Positions 15,715 to 32,186 are shown, numbered from the stretch's first letter. The stretch: 64,000 nucleotides of DNA from Chamaelirium japonicum (GCA_947650365.1 CANTAL010000130.1:62001-126000); one strand, 5' to 3'. The notes: a model not told the origin generated them from the letters alone. Program-made: numbers and translations.

Positions 15715-18700
15715 AATGAATTAGAATAGATTGTGCGAATGAATTAGAATGGATTGTACGAATGAATTAGAATGGATCGTACGAATGAATTAGAATGGAT
15801 CATACGAATGAGTAAGAATGGATCGTACGAATGAATTAGAATGGATCGTACGAATGAATTAGAATGGATCGTACAAATAAATAAGAATGGATACATTCAT
15901 CCGAATGAATTAGAATGGATCATACGAATGAGTAAGAATGGATCGTACGAATGAAATAGAATAGATTGTACGAATGAATTAGAATGGAACCTACGAATGA
16001 ATTAGAATGGATCGTGTGAAAGAATTAGAATGGATTGTATGAATGAATTAGAATGGATCGTATGAATGAATTAGAATGAATCGTGCGAATGAATTCGAAT
16101 GGATCGTACGAATTCATTCTAATTCATTCATACAATCCATTCTAATTCTTTCACACGATCCATTCTAATTCATTCGTATGTTCCATTCTAATTCATTAGC
16201 ACGATCCATGCTAATTCATTCGTTCGATCAATTCTGATTCATTAGCACGATCCTTTCTAATTCATTCGTACGATCCATTCTAATTTATTCGCACGATCCA
16301 TTCTAATTCATTCATAGGATCCATTCTAATTCATTCATACGATCTATTCTAATTCTTTCGCACGAATGTATCCATTCTAATTCATTCGCACGAATGTATC
16401 CATTCTAATTCAATCGTACGATCCATTCTAATTTATTCATACGATCCATTCGAATTCATTCACATGATCCATTCTAATTCATTCATATGATCCATTCTAA
16501 TTCATTCATACAATCCATTCTAATTCTTTCACACGATCCATTCTAATTCATTCGTACGATCCATTCTAATTCATTCGTACAATCCATTCTATTTCATTCG
16601 TGCGATCCATTCTAATTCATTCGTATGATCCATTCTAATTAATTCGTATGATCCATTCTAATTCATTCGTACGATCCATTCTAATTCATTCATACAATCC
16701 ATTCTAATTCATTCGCACGAATGTATCCATTCTAATTAATTCGTACGATCCATTCTAATTCATTCGTATGATCTATTCTTATTCATTCGCACGATCCAGT
16801 CTAATTGATTCGCACGATCCATTCTAATTCATTCGCACGAATGTATCCATTCTAATTCATTCGTACGATCCATTCTAATTCATTAATATGATCCATTCTA
16901 ATTCATTCGTACGATCCATTCTAATTCATATGCACAAAGGTATCCATTCTAATCCATTCGTAGGATCCATTCTAATCCATTCGTACGATCCATTCTAATT
17001 CATTCGTACGATCCATTCTAATTCATTCACTCGAATGTATCCATTCTAATCCATTCGAACGATCCATTCTAATCCATTCGTACGATCCATTCTAATTCAT
17101 TCGCATGAATGTAACCATTCTAATTCATTCATTTGATCCATTCTAATTCATTCGTACGATCCATTCTAATTCATTCGTCCGATCCATTCTAATTCATTCG
17201 CACGAATGTATCCATTCTAATTCATTCGTACGATCCATTCTAATTCATTCGTACAATCCATTCTAATTCATTCGCACGAATGTATCCATTCTAGTTCATT
17301 CGTATGATCCATTCTAATTCATTCATATGATCCATTCTAATTCATTCGCACGATCCATACTAATTCATTCGTACGATCAATTCAAATTCATTCGCACGAA
17401 TGTATCCATTCTAATTCATTCGTACGATCCTGAATTAGAATGGATCGTACGAATGAATTAGAATGGATACCTTTGTGCATATGAATTAGAATGGATCGTA
17501 CGAATGAAATAGAATGGATCATATTAATGAATTAGAATGGATCGTACGAATGAATTAGAATGGATACATTCGTGCGAATGAATTAGAATGGATCGTGCAC
17601 GAATGTATCCATTCTAATTCATTCATACGATCCATTCTAATTCATTAATATGATCCATTCTAATTCATTCATACGATCCATTCTAATTCATATGCACAAA
17701 GGTATCCATTCTAATCCATTCGTAGGATCCATTCTAATCCATTCGTACGATCCATTCTAATTCATTCGTACGATCCATTCTAATTCATTCGCTCGAATGT
17801 ATCCATTCTAATCCATTCGTACGATCCATTCTAATCCATTCGTACGATCCATTCTAATTCATTCTCATGAATGTAACCTCGTACGATCCATTCTAATTCA
17901 TTCATATGATCCATTCAAATTCGTTCGTACGATCCATTCTAATTCGTTCGTACGATCAATTCTAATTCATTCGTATGATCCATTCTAATTCATTCCTACG
18001 ATCTATTCTAATTCATTCGCTCGAATATATCCATTCTAATTCATTCGTTCGATCCATTCTAATTCATTCGCACGATCCATTCTAATTCATTCGTATGATC
18101 CATTCTAATCCATTCGTACGATCCATTCTAATTCATTCGTACGATTCATTCTAATTCATTCGTACGATCCATTCTAATTCATTCGCACGAATGTATCCAT
18201 TCTAGTTCATTCGTACGATCCATTCTAATTCATTCGTACGATCCAATCTAATTAATTCGCATGATCCATTCTAATTCATTCGTACGATCCATTCTAATTC
18301 ATTCATACGATCCATTCTAATTTATTCGTACGATCCATTCTAATTCATTCATACAATCCATTCTAATTCATTCGTATGATCCATTCTAATTCACTCATAC
18401 GATCCATTCTAATACATTCATACGAACCATTCTAATTCATTTGCACGAATATATCCATTCTAATTCCTTCGTACGATCCATTCTAATTCCTTCGTACAAT
18501 CCATTCTAATTCATTCGTACGATCTATTCTAATTCATTCGTACGATCCATTCTAATTCATTCGTACGATCCATTCTAATTCATTCGTACGAATGGATACA
18601 TTCGTGTGAATGAATTAGAATGGATTGTACGAATGAGTAAGAATGCATCGTACGAATGAAATAGAATGGATTGCACGAATGAATTAGAATGGATCGTACG

Positions 18701-21700
18701 AATGAATTAGAATGGATCGTGTGAAAGAATTAGAATGGATTGTATGAATGAATTAGAATGGATCGTACGAAGGAATTAGAATGTATCAAACGAATGAATT
18801 AGAATGGATCGTGCGAATTAATTAGAATGGATCGTACGAATGAATTAGAATGGATCGTGCTAATGAATTAGAATTGATCGAACGAATGAATTAGCATGGA
18901 TCGTGCTAATGAATTAGAATGGAACGTACGAATGAATTAGAATAGATCGTGTGAAAGAATTAGAATGGATTGTATGAATGAATTAGAATGAATTCGTACG
19001 ATCCATTCAAATTCATTCGCACGATCCATTCTAATTCATTCATACGATCCATTCTAATTCATTCATACAATCCATTCTAATTCTTTCACACGATCCATTC
19101 TAATTCATTCGTAGGATCCATTCTAATTCATTTGTACAATCTATTCTATTTCATTCGTACGATCCATTCTTACTCATTCGTATGATCCATTCTAATTCAT
19201 TCGTACGATCCATTCTAATTCATTTGTACGATCCATTCTAATTCATTCGTACAATCCATTCTATTTCATTCGTACGATCCATTCTTACTCATTCGTATGA
19301 TCCATTCTAATTCATTCGCACGAATGTATCCATTCTAATTCATTCATACAATCCATTCTAATTCATTCCGTACGATCCATTCTAATTCATTCGTACGATC
19401 GTACGGATGAATTAGAATGGATCGTACGAATGAATTAGAATAGATTGTGCGAATGAATTAGAATGGATCGTACGAATGAATTAGAATGGATCGTACGAAT
19501 GAATTAGAATGGATCATACGAATGAGTAAGAATGGATCGTACGAATGAATTAGAATGGATCGTACGAATGAATTAGAATGGATCGTACAAATAAATTAGA
19601 ATGGATACATTCGTCCGAATGAATTAGAATAGATCATACAAATGAGTAAGAATGGATCGTACGAATGAAATAGAATAGATTGTATGAATGAATTAGAATG
19701 GATCCTACGAATGAATTAGAATGGATCGTGTGAAAGAATTAGAATGGATTGTATGAATGAATTAGAATGGATCGTATGAATGAATTAGAATGGATCGTGC
19801 GAATGAATTCGAATGGATCGTACGAATTTATTCTAATTCATTCATACAATCCATTCTAATTCTTTCACACGATCCATTCTAATTCATTCGTACGTTCCAT
19901 TCTAATTCATTAGCACGATCCATTATAATTCATTCGTTCGATCAATTCTAATTCATTAGCACGATACATTCTAATTCATTCGTACGATCCATTCTAATTC
20001 ATTCGCACGATCCATTCTAATTCATTCATAGGATCCATTCTAATTCATTCATACGATCTATTCTAATTCTTTCGCACGAATGTATCCATTCTAATTCATT
20101 CGCACGAATGTATCCATTCTAATTAATTCGTACGATCCATTCTAATTCATTCATACGATCCATTCGAATTCATTCGCACGATCCATTCTAATTCATTCAT
20201 ATGATCCATTCTAATTCTTTCACACGATCCATTCTAATTCATTCGTATGATCCATTCTAATTCATTCGTACTATCCATTCTAATTCATTCGTATGATCCA
20301 TTCTAATTCATTCGTATGATCCATTCTAATTCATTCGTACGATCCATTCTAATTCATTCGTACGATCCATTCTAATTCATTCGCACGAATGTATCCATTC
20401 TAGTTCATTCGTACGATCCATTCTAATTCATTCGTACGATCCATTCTAATTCATTCGTATGATCCATTCTAATTCATTCGTACGATCCATTCTAATTCAT
20501 TCATACGATCCATTCTAATTCATTCGTACGATCCATTCTAATTCATTCGTACAATCTATTTTAATTCATTCGTACGAATGGATACATTCGTGTGAATGAA
20601 TTAGAATGGATCGTACGAATGAGTAAGAATGGATCGTACGAATGAAATAGAATGGATTGCACGAATAAATTAGAATGGTTCGTACGAATTAATTAGAATG
20701 GATCGTGTGAAAGAATTAGAATGGATTGTATGAATGAATTAGAATGGATCGTGCGAATGAATTAGAATGGATCGTACGAATGAATTAGAATGGATCGTAC
20801 GAATGAACTAGAATTGATCATACGAATGAATTAGAATGGATCATACGAATTAATTAGAATGGATCGTACGAATGAATTAGAATTGATCGTACGAATGAAT
20901 TAGAATGGATACATTCATGCGAATGAATTAGAATGGATCATACGAATGAATTAGAATGGATCTTACGAATGAATTATAATGGATACTTTGTGCGAATGAA
21001 TTAGAATGGATCGTACGAATGAATTAGAATGGATCGTATGAATGAAATAGAATGGATCGTACGAATGAATTAGAATGGATCGTGCGAATGAATTAAAATG
21101 GATCGTACGAATGAATTAGAATGGATCGTACGAATGAACTAGAATGGATACATTCGTGCGAATGAATTAGAATGGATTGTACGAATGAATTAGAATGGAT
21201 CGTACGAATGAATTAGAATGGATCTTACGAATGAATTAGAATGGATCGTACGAATGAATTAGAATGGATCGTACGAATGAATTAGAATGGATACATTCGT
21301 GCGAATGAATTAGAATGGATCGGATGAATGAATTAGAATGGATCGTACGAATAAATTAGAATGGATACATTCGTCCGAATGAATTAGAATGGATCATACG
21401 AATGAGTAAGAATGGATCGTACGAATGAAATAGAATAGATTGTACGATTGAATTAGAATGGATCCTACGAATAAATTAGAATGGATCGTGTGAAAGAATT
21501 AGAATGGATTGTATGAATGAATTAGAATGGATCATATGAATGAATTAGAATGGATCATGCGAATGAATTCGAATGGATCGTACGAATTCATTCTATTTAA
21601 TTCGTATGATCCATTCTAATTCATATGCACAAAGGTATCCATTCTAATTCATTCGTACGATCCATTCTAATTCAGGATCGTACGAATGAATTTGAATGGA

Positions 21701-24700
21701 TATATTCGTGCGAATGAATTAGAATTGATCATACGAATGAGTACGAATGGATCGGACGAATGAATTAGAATGGATCGTACGAATGAATTAGAATGGATCA
21801 AATGAATTCATTAGAATGGTTACATTCATGCGAATGAATTAGAATGGATCGTACGAATGAAGTAGAATGGATCGTATGAATGAATTAGAATGGATACATT
21901 CGTGCGAATGAATTAGAATGGATCGTATGAATAAATTAGAATAGATTGTGCGAATGAATTAGAATGGATCGTACGAATGAATTAGAATGGATCGTAGGAA
22001 TGAATTAGAATGGATACATTCGTGCGAATGAATTAGAATGGAAACATTCATGCGAAAGAATTAGAATAGATCGTATGAATGAGTTAGAATGGATCCTATG
22101 AATGAATTAGAATGGATCATGCGAATGAATTAGAATGGATCGTACGAATGAATTAGAATGGATCGTGCTAATGAATTAGAATTGATCGAACGAATGAATT
22201 AGCATGGATCGTACGAGTGAATTAGAATGGATCGTACGAATGAATTAGAATGGATCGTACGAATGAATTAGAATGGATCGTGCGAATGAATTAGAATGGA
22301 TCGTACGAATGAATTAGAATGGATCATACGAATGAACTAGAATGGATACTTTCGTGCGAATGAATTAGAATAGATCGTATGAATGAATTAGAATGGATCT
22401 TACGAATGAATTAGAATGGATCGTACGAATGAATTAGAATGGATCGTACGAATGAATTAGAATGGATCTTACGAATGAATTAGAATGGATCGTACGAATA
22501 AATTAGAATGGATCGTATGAATGGTTTAGAATGGATACATTCGTGCGAATGAATTACAATGGATCGGACGAATGAATTAGAATGGATCGTACGAATGAAT
22601 TAGAATGGATCAAATGAATGAATTAGAATGGTTACATTCATGCGAATGAATTAGAATGGATCGTACGAATGGATTAGAATGGATCGTACGAATGGATTAG
22701 AATGGATACATTCGTGCGAATGAATTAGAATGGATCATACGAATGAGTAAGAATGGATCGTACGAATGAAATAGAATCGATTGTACGAATGAATTAGAAT
22801 GGATCATGCGAATGAATTTGAATGGATCGTACGAATGAATTAGAATGGATCGTACAAATAAATTAGAATGGATTGTACGAATGAATTAGAATGGATACAT
22901 TCGTGCGAATGAATTAGAATGGATACATTCTTGCGAAAGAATTAGAATAGATCGTATGAATGAATTTGAATGGATCCTATGAATGAATTAGAATGGATCG
23001 TGCGAATGAATTAGAATGGATCGTACGAATGAATTAGAATGGATCGTACGAATGAATTAGAATGGATCGTACGAATGAATTGGAATGGATCGTACGAATG
23101 AGTAAGAATGGATCGTACGAATAAAATAGAATGGATTGTATGAATGAATTAGAATGGATCGTATGAATGAATTAGAATGGATCGTGTGAAAGAATTAGAA
23201 TGGATTGTATGAATGAATTAGAATGGATCATATGAATGAATTAGAATGGATCGTGCGAATGAATTAGAATGGATCGTACGAATGAATTAGAATAGATCGT
23301 ACGAATGAATTAGAATGGATTATACGAATGAATTAGAATAGATCATACGAATGAGTAAGAATGGATCGTACGAATGAAATAGAATGGATTGTACGAATGA
23401 ATTAGAATGGATACATTCGTGCGAATGAATTAGAATGGATACATTCGTGCGAATGAATTAGAATGGATCGTACGAATGAATTAGAATGGATCGTATGAAT
23501 GAATTAGAATGCATCGTACGAAAGAATTAGAATGGATATATTCGTGCGAATGAATTAGAATGGATCGTACGAATGAATTAGACTGGATCGTACGAATAAA
23601 TTTGAATGGATACATTTGTGCGAATGAATCTAAATGGATTGTATGAATGAATTACAATGGATCGTATGAATGAATTAGAATGGATCGTACAAATGAATTA
23701 CAATAGCTCATACGAATGAATTAGAATGAATCGTATGAATGAATTAGAATGGTTACATTCGTGCCAATGAATTAGAATAGATCGTACGAATGAATTAGAA
23801 TGGATCGTACGAATAAATTAGAATGGATCGTGGGAATGAATTAGAATGGATCGTACGAATGAATTAGAATGGATCCACCGAATGAGTTAGAATGGATCAT
23901 ACGAATGAATTAGAATGGATTGTACGAATGAATTAGAATGGATTGTGCGAATGAATTAGAATGGATCGTATGAATGAATAAGAATGGATCGTACGAATGA
24001 ATTAGAATGGATCGTGCGAATGAATTAGCATGAATCGTACGAATGTATTAGAATGGATCGTACGAATGAATTAGAATGAATCGTACGATCCATTCTAATT
24101 CATTCGTACGATCCATTCTAATTCATTCGTAGGATCCATTCTTATTCATTCATACGATCCATTCTAATTCATTCGCACAATCCATTCTAATTCATTCGTA
24201 CAATCCATTCTAATTCATTCGTATGATCCATTCTAACTCATTCGTATGATCCATTCTAATTCATTCGGATGAATGTATCCATTCTAATTTATTCGAACGA
24301 TCCATTCTAATTCATTCTAATTCGTATGAATTAGAATGGATCGTGCGAATGAATTCGAATGGATCGCATGATCCATTCGAATAGAATGGATCGTATGAAT
24401 GAATTAGAATGAATCGTGCGAATGAATTAGAATGGATTGTATGAATGAATTAGAATAGATTGTACGAATGAATTAGAATGGATCGTACGAATGAATTAGA
24501 ATGGATTGTATGAATGAATTAGAATGGATCGTACGAATGAATTAGAATGGAACGTGCGAATGAATTAGAATAGATCATACGAATGAGTAAGAATGGATCG
24601 TACGAATGAAATAGAATGGATTGTGCGAATGAATTAGAATGGATCGTACGAATGAATTAGAATGGATCGTGTGAAAGAATTAGAATGGATGGTATGAATA

Positions 24701-24837
24701 AATTAGAATAGATCATATGAACGAATTAGAATGGATCGTACGAATGAATTAGAATGGATCGTATGAATGAATTAGAATGGATCGTACGAATGAATTAGAA
24801 TGGATACATTCGTGCGAATGAATTAGAATTGCTACAT

Positions 24838-25325
24838 TCGTGCGAAAGAATTAGAATAGATCGTATGAATGAAGTAGAATGGATCCTATGAATGAATTAG
24901 AATGGATCGTGCGAATGAATTAGAATGGATCGTACGAATGAATTAGAATGGATCGTGCTAATGAATTAGAACTGATCGAACGAATAAATTAGCATGGATC
25001 GTGCTAATGAATAAGAATGGAACGTACGAATGAATTAGAATGGATCGTGTGAAAGAATTAGAATGGATTGTATGAATGAATTAGAATGAATTCGTACGAT
25101 CCATTCGAATTCATTCGCATGATCCATTCTAATTCATTCATACGATCCATTCTAATTCATTCATACAATCCATTCTAATTCTTTCACACGATCTATTCTA
25201 ATTCATTCGTAGGATCCATTCTAATTAATTCGTACAATCTATTCTATTTCATTCGTACGATCCATTCTTACTCATTCGTATGATCCATTCTAATTCATTC
25301 GGATGAATGTATCCATTCTAATTTA
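24838..25325. repeat. Composite satellite cassette, copy 3
   Basis: It has the same monomer-variant order as copies 1 and 2. The inversion junction is at about 25090-25115, and the cassette ends with the CGGATGAATGTATCC monomer. Confidence 0.72.
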
Positions 25326-26604
25326 TTCGAACGATCCATTCTAATTCATTCGTACGATCCATTCTAATTCCTTCGTACGATCCATTCTAATTCATTCGTA
25401 CGATCCATTCTAATTCATTCATACGATCCATTCTAATTCATTCGTACGATCTATTCTAATTCATTCGCACAAATGTATCCATTCTAACTCATTCGTACGA
25501 AAGAATTAGAATGGATCGTACGAAGGAATTAGAATGGATCGTACGAAGGAATTAGAATGGATCGTACGAATGAATTAGAATGGATCGTACGAATGAATTA
25601 GAATGGATCGTGCGAATTAATTAGAATGGATCGTACGAATGAATTAGAATGGATCGTACGAATGAACTAGAATGGATACATTCGTGCGAATGAATTAGAA
25701 TGGATCGTACGAATGAATTAGAATGGATCGTACGAATGAATTAGAATGGATCATACGAATGAATTAGAATGGATCGTACGAATAAATTAGAAGGGATCGT
25801 ATGAATGGTTTAGAATGGATACATTCGTGCGAATGAATTAGAATGGATCGGACGAATGAATTAGAATGGATCGTACGAATGAATTAGAATGGATCAAATG
25901 AATGAATTAGAATGGTTACATCCATGCGAATGAATTAGAATGGATCGTACGAATGGATTAGAATGGATCGTACAAATGGATTAGAATGGATACATTCGTG
26001 CGAATGAATTAGAATGGATCATACGAATGAGTAAGAATGGATCATACGAATGAAATAGAATGGATTGTACGAATGAATTAGAATGGATCGTGCGAACGAA
26101 TTTGAATGGATCGTACGAATGAATTCGAATGGATCGTGCAAATGAATTAGAATTGATCGTACGAATGAAATAGAATGGATTGTACGAATGATTTAGAATG
26201 GATCGTACGAATGAATTAGAATGGATCGTACGAATGATTTAGAATGGATACATTCGTGCGAATGAATTAGGATGGATCATACGAATGAGTAAGAATGGAT
26301 CGTACGAATGAAATAGAATGGATTGTACGAATGAATTAGTATGGATTCGTACGAATAAATTAGAATGGATACATTCGTGCGAATGAATTAGAATGGATCG
26401 TACCAATGAGTAAGAATGGATCATACGAATGAAATAGAATGGATTGTGCGAATGAATTAGAATGGATCGTACGAATGAATTAGAATGGATCGTGTGAAAG
26501 AATTAGAATGGATTGTATGAATGAATTAGAATAGATCGTATGAATGAATTAGAATAGATCATACGAATGAATTAGACTGGATCGTACGAATGAATTAGAA
26601 TGGA

Positions 26605-27105
26605 TACATTCGTGCGAAAGAATTAGAATAGATCGTATGAATGAATTAGAATGGATCCTATGAATGAATTAGAATGGATCGTGCAAATGAATTAGAATGG
26701 ATCGTACGAATGAATTAGAATGGATCGTGCTATTGAATTAGAATTGATCGAACGAATGAATTTGCATGGATCGTGCTAATGAATTAGAATAGAACGTACA
26801 AATGAATTAGAATGGATCGTGTGAAAGAATTAGAATGGATTGTATGAATGAATTAGAATGAATTCGTACGATCCATTCGAATTCATTCGCACGATCCATT
26901 CTAATTCATTCATACGATCCATTCTAATTCATTCATACAATCCATTCTAATTCTTTCACACGATCCATTCTAATTCATTCGTAGGATCCATTCTAATTCA
27001 TTCGTACAATCTATTCTATTTCATTCGTACAATCCATTCTTACTCATTCGTATGATCCATTCTAATTCATTCGGACGAATGTATCTATTCTAATTTATTC
27101 GTACG
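26605..27105. repeat. Composite satellite cassette, copy 4
   Basis: The same ordered variants appear with the junction at about 26865. This copy lies only about 1.8 kb from copy 3, measured between junctions. Confidence 0.72.
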
Positions 27106-28827
27106 ATCCATTCTAATTCATTCGTACGATCCATTCTAATTTATTCATCCGATCCAATCTAATTTATTCGTACGATCCATTCTAATTAATTCGTACGATC
27201 CATTCTAATTCATTCCTATGATCTATTCTTATTTATTCGCACGATCCAGTCTAATTGATTCGCACGATCCATTCTAATTCATTCGCACGAATGTATCCAT
27301 TCTAATTCATTCGTACGATCCATTCTAATTCATTAATATGATCCATTCTAATTCATTCGTACGATCCATTCTAATTCATATGCACAAAGGTATCCATTCT
27401 AATCCATTCGTAGGATCCATTCTAATCCATTCATATGATCCATTCTAATTCATTCGTACGATCCATTCTAATTCATTCGCTCGAATGTATCCATTCTAAT
27501 CCATTCGTACGATCCATTCTAATCCATTCGTACGATCCATTCTAATTCCTTCGCATGAATGTAACCATTCTAATTCATTCATTTTATCCATTCTAATTCA
27601 TTCGTACGATCCGTTCTAATTCATTCGTACGATCCGTTCTAATTCATTCGTCCGATCCATTCTAATTCATTCGCACGAATGTATCCATTCTAATTCATTC
27701 GTACGATCCATTCTAATTCATTCGTAAGATCCATTCTAATTCATTCGTACGATCCATTCTAATTCATTCGCACAAATGTATCCATTCTAGTTCATTCGTA
27801 CGATCCATTCTAATTCATTCGTACGATCCATTCTAATTCATTCGCACGATCCATTCTAATTCATTCATAGGATCCATTCTAATTCATTCATACAATGCAT
27901 TCTAATTCATTCGCACGAATGTATCAATTCTAATTCATTCGTACGATCAGTTCTAATTCATTCACAAAATCTATTCTAATTCATTCATACAATTCATTCT
28001 AATTCATTCACACGAATGTATCCATTCTAATTCATTCATACGATCCATTCTAATTCATTCGTACGATCCATTCTAATTCACTCATACGATCCATTCTAAT
28101 ACATTCGTACGATCCATTCTAATTCCTTCGTACGATCCATTCTAATTCATTCGTACGATCTATTCTATTTCATTCGTATGATCCACTCTTACTCATTCGT
28201 ACGATCCATTCTAATTCATTCGTCCGATTCATTCTAATTCATTCGCACGAATGTATCCATTCTAATTCATTCGTTCGATCAATTCTAATTCATTGGCACG
28301 ATCCATTCTAATTCATTCGTAAGATCCATTCTAATTCATTCGCACGATCCATTCTAATTCATTCATAGGATCCATTCTAATTCATTCATACGATCTATTC
28401 TAATTCTTTCGCACGAATGTATCCATTCTAATTCATTCGCACGAATGTATCCATTCTAATTCATTCGTACGATCCATTCTAATTCATTCGTACGATCCAT
28501 TCTAATTCATTCATACGATCTATTCTAATTCATTCATACAATCCATTCTAATTCTTTCACACGATCCATTCTAATTTATTCGTACGATCCATTCTAATTC
28601 ATTCGCACAATCCATTCTATTTCATTCGTACGATCCATTCTTACTCATTCGTATGATCCATTCTAATTCATTCGCACGAATGTATCCATAATGGATCATA
28701 CGAATGAGTAAGAATGGATCGTACGAATGAAATAGAATGGATTGTGCGAATGAATTAGAATGGATCGTACGAAGGAATTAGAATGGATCGTACGAATGAA
28801 TTAGAATGGAAACATTCGTGCGAATGA

Positions 28828-29330
28828 ATTAAAATGGATACATTCGTGCGAAAGAATTAGAATAGATCGTATGAATGAATTAGAATGGATCCTATGAATG
28901 AATTAGAATAGATCGTGCGAATGAATTAGAATGGATCATACGAATGAATTAGAATAGATCGTGCTAATGAATTAGAATTGATCGAACGAATGAATTAGCA
29001 TGGATCGTGCTAATGAATTAGAATGGAACGTACGAATGAATTAGAATGGATCGTGTGAAAGATATAGAATGGATTGTATGAATGAATTAGAATGAATTCG
29101 TACGATCCATTCGAATTCATTCGCACGATCCATTCTAATTCATTCATACGATCCATTCTAATTCATTCATACAATCCATTCTAATTCTTTTACACGATCC
29201 ATTCTAATTCATTTGTAGGATCCATTCTAATTCATTCGTACAATCTATTCTATTTCATTCGTACGATCCATTCTTACTCATTCGTATGATCCATTCTAAT
29301 TCATTCGGACAAATGTATCCATTCTAATTT
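28828..29330. repeat. Composite satellite cassette, copy 5
   Basis: The same ordered variants appear with the junction at about 29097. The block starts with GTGCGAAAGAATTAG and ends with CGGACAAATGTATCC. Confidence 0.72.
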
Positions 29331-32181
29331 ATTCGTACGATCCATTCTAATTCATTCGTACGATCCATTCTAATTCATTCGTACGATCCATTCTTACTCA
29401 TTCGGATGATCCATTCTAATTCATTCGTACGATCCATTCTAATTCATTCGTACTATCGATTCTAATTCATTCGCACTATCTATTCTAATTCATTCGTACG
29501 ATCCATTCTAATTCATTCGTATGATCCATTCTAATTTATTCGTTCAAATATATCGATTCTAATTCATTCGTACGATCCATTCTACTTCATTCTCACGATC
29601 CATTCTAATTCATTCGCACGAATGTATCCATTCTAATTCATTTGCACGATCCATTCTAATTTATTCCTATGATCTATTCTAATTCATTCGTACGATCCAT
29701 TCTAATTCATTCGTACGATTCATTCTACGATCCATTCTAATTTATTCGTATATTCCATTCTAATTTATTAGCACGATCCATGCTAATGAATTAGAATGGA
29801 TCGTACGATCCAATCTAATTCATTCATACGATCCATTCTTACTCATTCGTATGATCCATTCTAATTCAATCGTACGATCCATTCTAATTCATTCGTACGA
29901 TCCATTCTAATTCATTCGTACGATCCATTCTAATTCATTCGTACGATCCATTCTTACTCATTCATATGATCCATTCTAATTCAATCGTACGATCCATTCT
30001 AATTCATTCGTACGATCCATTCTAATTCATTCGTACGATCCATTCTAATTCCTTCGTACGATCCATTCTAATTCATTCGTACGATCCATTCTAATTCATT
30101 CGCGCAATCTATTCTAATTTATTCGTACGATCCATTCTAATCCATTCGTACGATCCATTCTAATTCATTCATACAATCCATTCTAATTTATTCACACGAA
30201 TGTATCCATTCTAATTCATTCGTACGATCCATTCTAATTCATTCGCACAATGTATTCTAATTCATTCATACGATCCATTCTAATTCATTCACACGAATGT
30301 ATCCATTCTAATTCATTCATACGATCCATTCTACTTCATTCGTACTATCCCTTCTAATTCACTCATACGATCCATTCTAATTTATTCATACGATCCATTC
30401 TAATTCATTTGCACGAATATATCCATTCTAATTCATTCGTACGATCCATTCTAATTCCTCCGTACGATCCATTCTAATTCCTTCGTACGATCCATTCAAT
30501 TTCATTCGTATGATCCATTCTAATTCCTTCGTACGATCCATTCTAATTCCTTCGTATCCATTCTAATTCACTCATACGATCCATTCTAATTCATTTGTAC
30601 GATCCATTCTAATTCATTCATACAATCCATTCTAATTCATTCGCACTAATGTATCCATTCTAATTCATTCGTACGATCAATTCTAATTCATTCACAAAAT
30701 CTATTCTAATTCATTCATACGATCCATTCTAATTCATTCACACGAATGTATCCATTCTAATTCATTCATACGATTCATTCTAATTCATTCGTACGATCCA
30801 TTCTAATTCACTCATACGATCCATTCTAATACATTCATACGATCCATTCTAATTCATTTGCACGAATATATCCATTCTAATTCATTCGTACGATCCATTC
30901 TAATTCCTTCGTACGATCCATTCTAATTCATTCGTACGATCCATTCTAATTCATTCGTACGATCCATTCTAATTCATTCGTACGAAGGAATTAGAATGGA
31001 TCGTACGAATGAATTAGAATGGATCGTACGAATGAATTAGAATGGATCTTACGAATGAATTAGAATGGATCGTACGAATGAATTAGAATGGATATATTCG
31101 TGCAAATGAATTAGAATGGATCGTATGAATGTATTAGAATGGATCGTATGAGTGAATTAGAATGGATCGTACGAATGAATTAGAATGGATTGTATGAATG
31201 AATTAGAATGGATTGCACGAATGAATTAGAATGGATCGTACGAATGAATTAGAATGGATCGTGTGAAAGAATTAGAATGGATTGTACGAAGGAATTAGGA
31301 TGGATCGTACGAATGAATTAGAATGGATCGTACGAAGGAATTAGAATGGATCGTACGAATAAATTAGAATGGATCGTACGAATGAATGAGAATGGATATA
31401 TTCATGCAAATGAATTAGAATGGATCGTATGAATGTATTCGAATGGATCGTATGAATGAATTAGAATGGATCGTACGAATGAATTAGAATGGATCATGCG
31501 AATGAATTAGAATGGATCGTACGAATGAATTAGAATGGATCGTGTGAAAGAATTAGAATGGATCGTACGAATGAATTAGAATGGATCGTGTGAATGAATT
31601 AGAATGGATCGTACGAATGAATTAGAATGGATACATTTGTGCGAATGAATTAGAATGGATCGTACGAATGAATTAGAATGGATCGTATGAATGAATTAGA
31701 ATGGATCGTACGAATGAATTAGAATGGATCGTGCGAATGAATTAGAATGGATCGTACGAATGAATTAGAATGGATCGTACGAATGAACTAGAATGGATAT
31801 ATTCGTGCGAATGAATTAGAATGGATCGTACGAATGAATTAGAATGGATCGTACGAATGAATTAGAATGGATCTTACGAATGAATTAGAATGGATCGTAC
31901 GAATGAATTAGAATGGATCGTACGAATGAATTAGAATGGATCTTACGAATGAATTAGAATAGATCGTACGAATAAATTAGAATGGATCGTATGAATGGTT
32001 TAGAATAGATGCATTCGTGCGAATGAATTAGAATGGATCGGACGAATGAATTAGAATGGATCGTACGAATGATTTAGAATGGATCAAATGAATGAATTAG
32101 AATGGTTACATTCATGCGAATGAATTAGAATGGATCGTACGAATGGATTAGAATGGATCGTACGAATGGATTAGAATGGAT

Positions 32182-32186
32182 ACATT
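32182..32186. other. Target-site duplication ACATT, left copy
   Basis: ACATT directly precedes the TGTGGG start of the left LTR and recurs directly after the right LTR at 39545-39549. Joining the flanks across the element restores a normal 28-bp satellite monomer (GGATACATTCGTGCGAATG). Confidence 0.95.

Larger units (their letters stand above)
1..32181. repeat. 23/28-bp satellite array, left part, with many orientation switches
   Basis: The stretch is continuous tandem satellite. The basic unit is 23 bp, with the core GAATTAGAATGGATCGTAC preceded by GAAT (8 of 23 bases G/C). A 28-bp variant replaces CGTAC after GGAT with ACATTCGTGC. Orientation alternates between forward (GAATTAGAATGG) and reverse (CCATTCTAATTC). 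Approximate switch points read by eye: 440, 3230, 4205, 5017, 6168, 6596, 9271, 9824, 11084, 11656, 12938, 13983, 14455, 14891, 15279, 15685, 16109, 17431, 17598, 18588, 18997, 19400, 19823, 20574, 21582, 21675, 24085, 24322, 25096, 25497, 26867, 28691, 29099 and 30983. It begins and ends in forward orientation. Single-monomer flips also occur near 7108, 10725, 14530 and 29783. No gene is present. Short ORFs rich in His, Ser and Ile are translations of the repeat. Confidence 0.97.

Noticed and set aside
1..32181. CRISPR-like regular repeat array
   Set aside because: There are no unique spacers; the units are contiguous, orientation flips, and the rest of the window is plant DNA.
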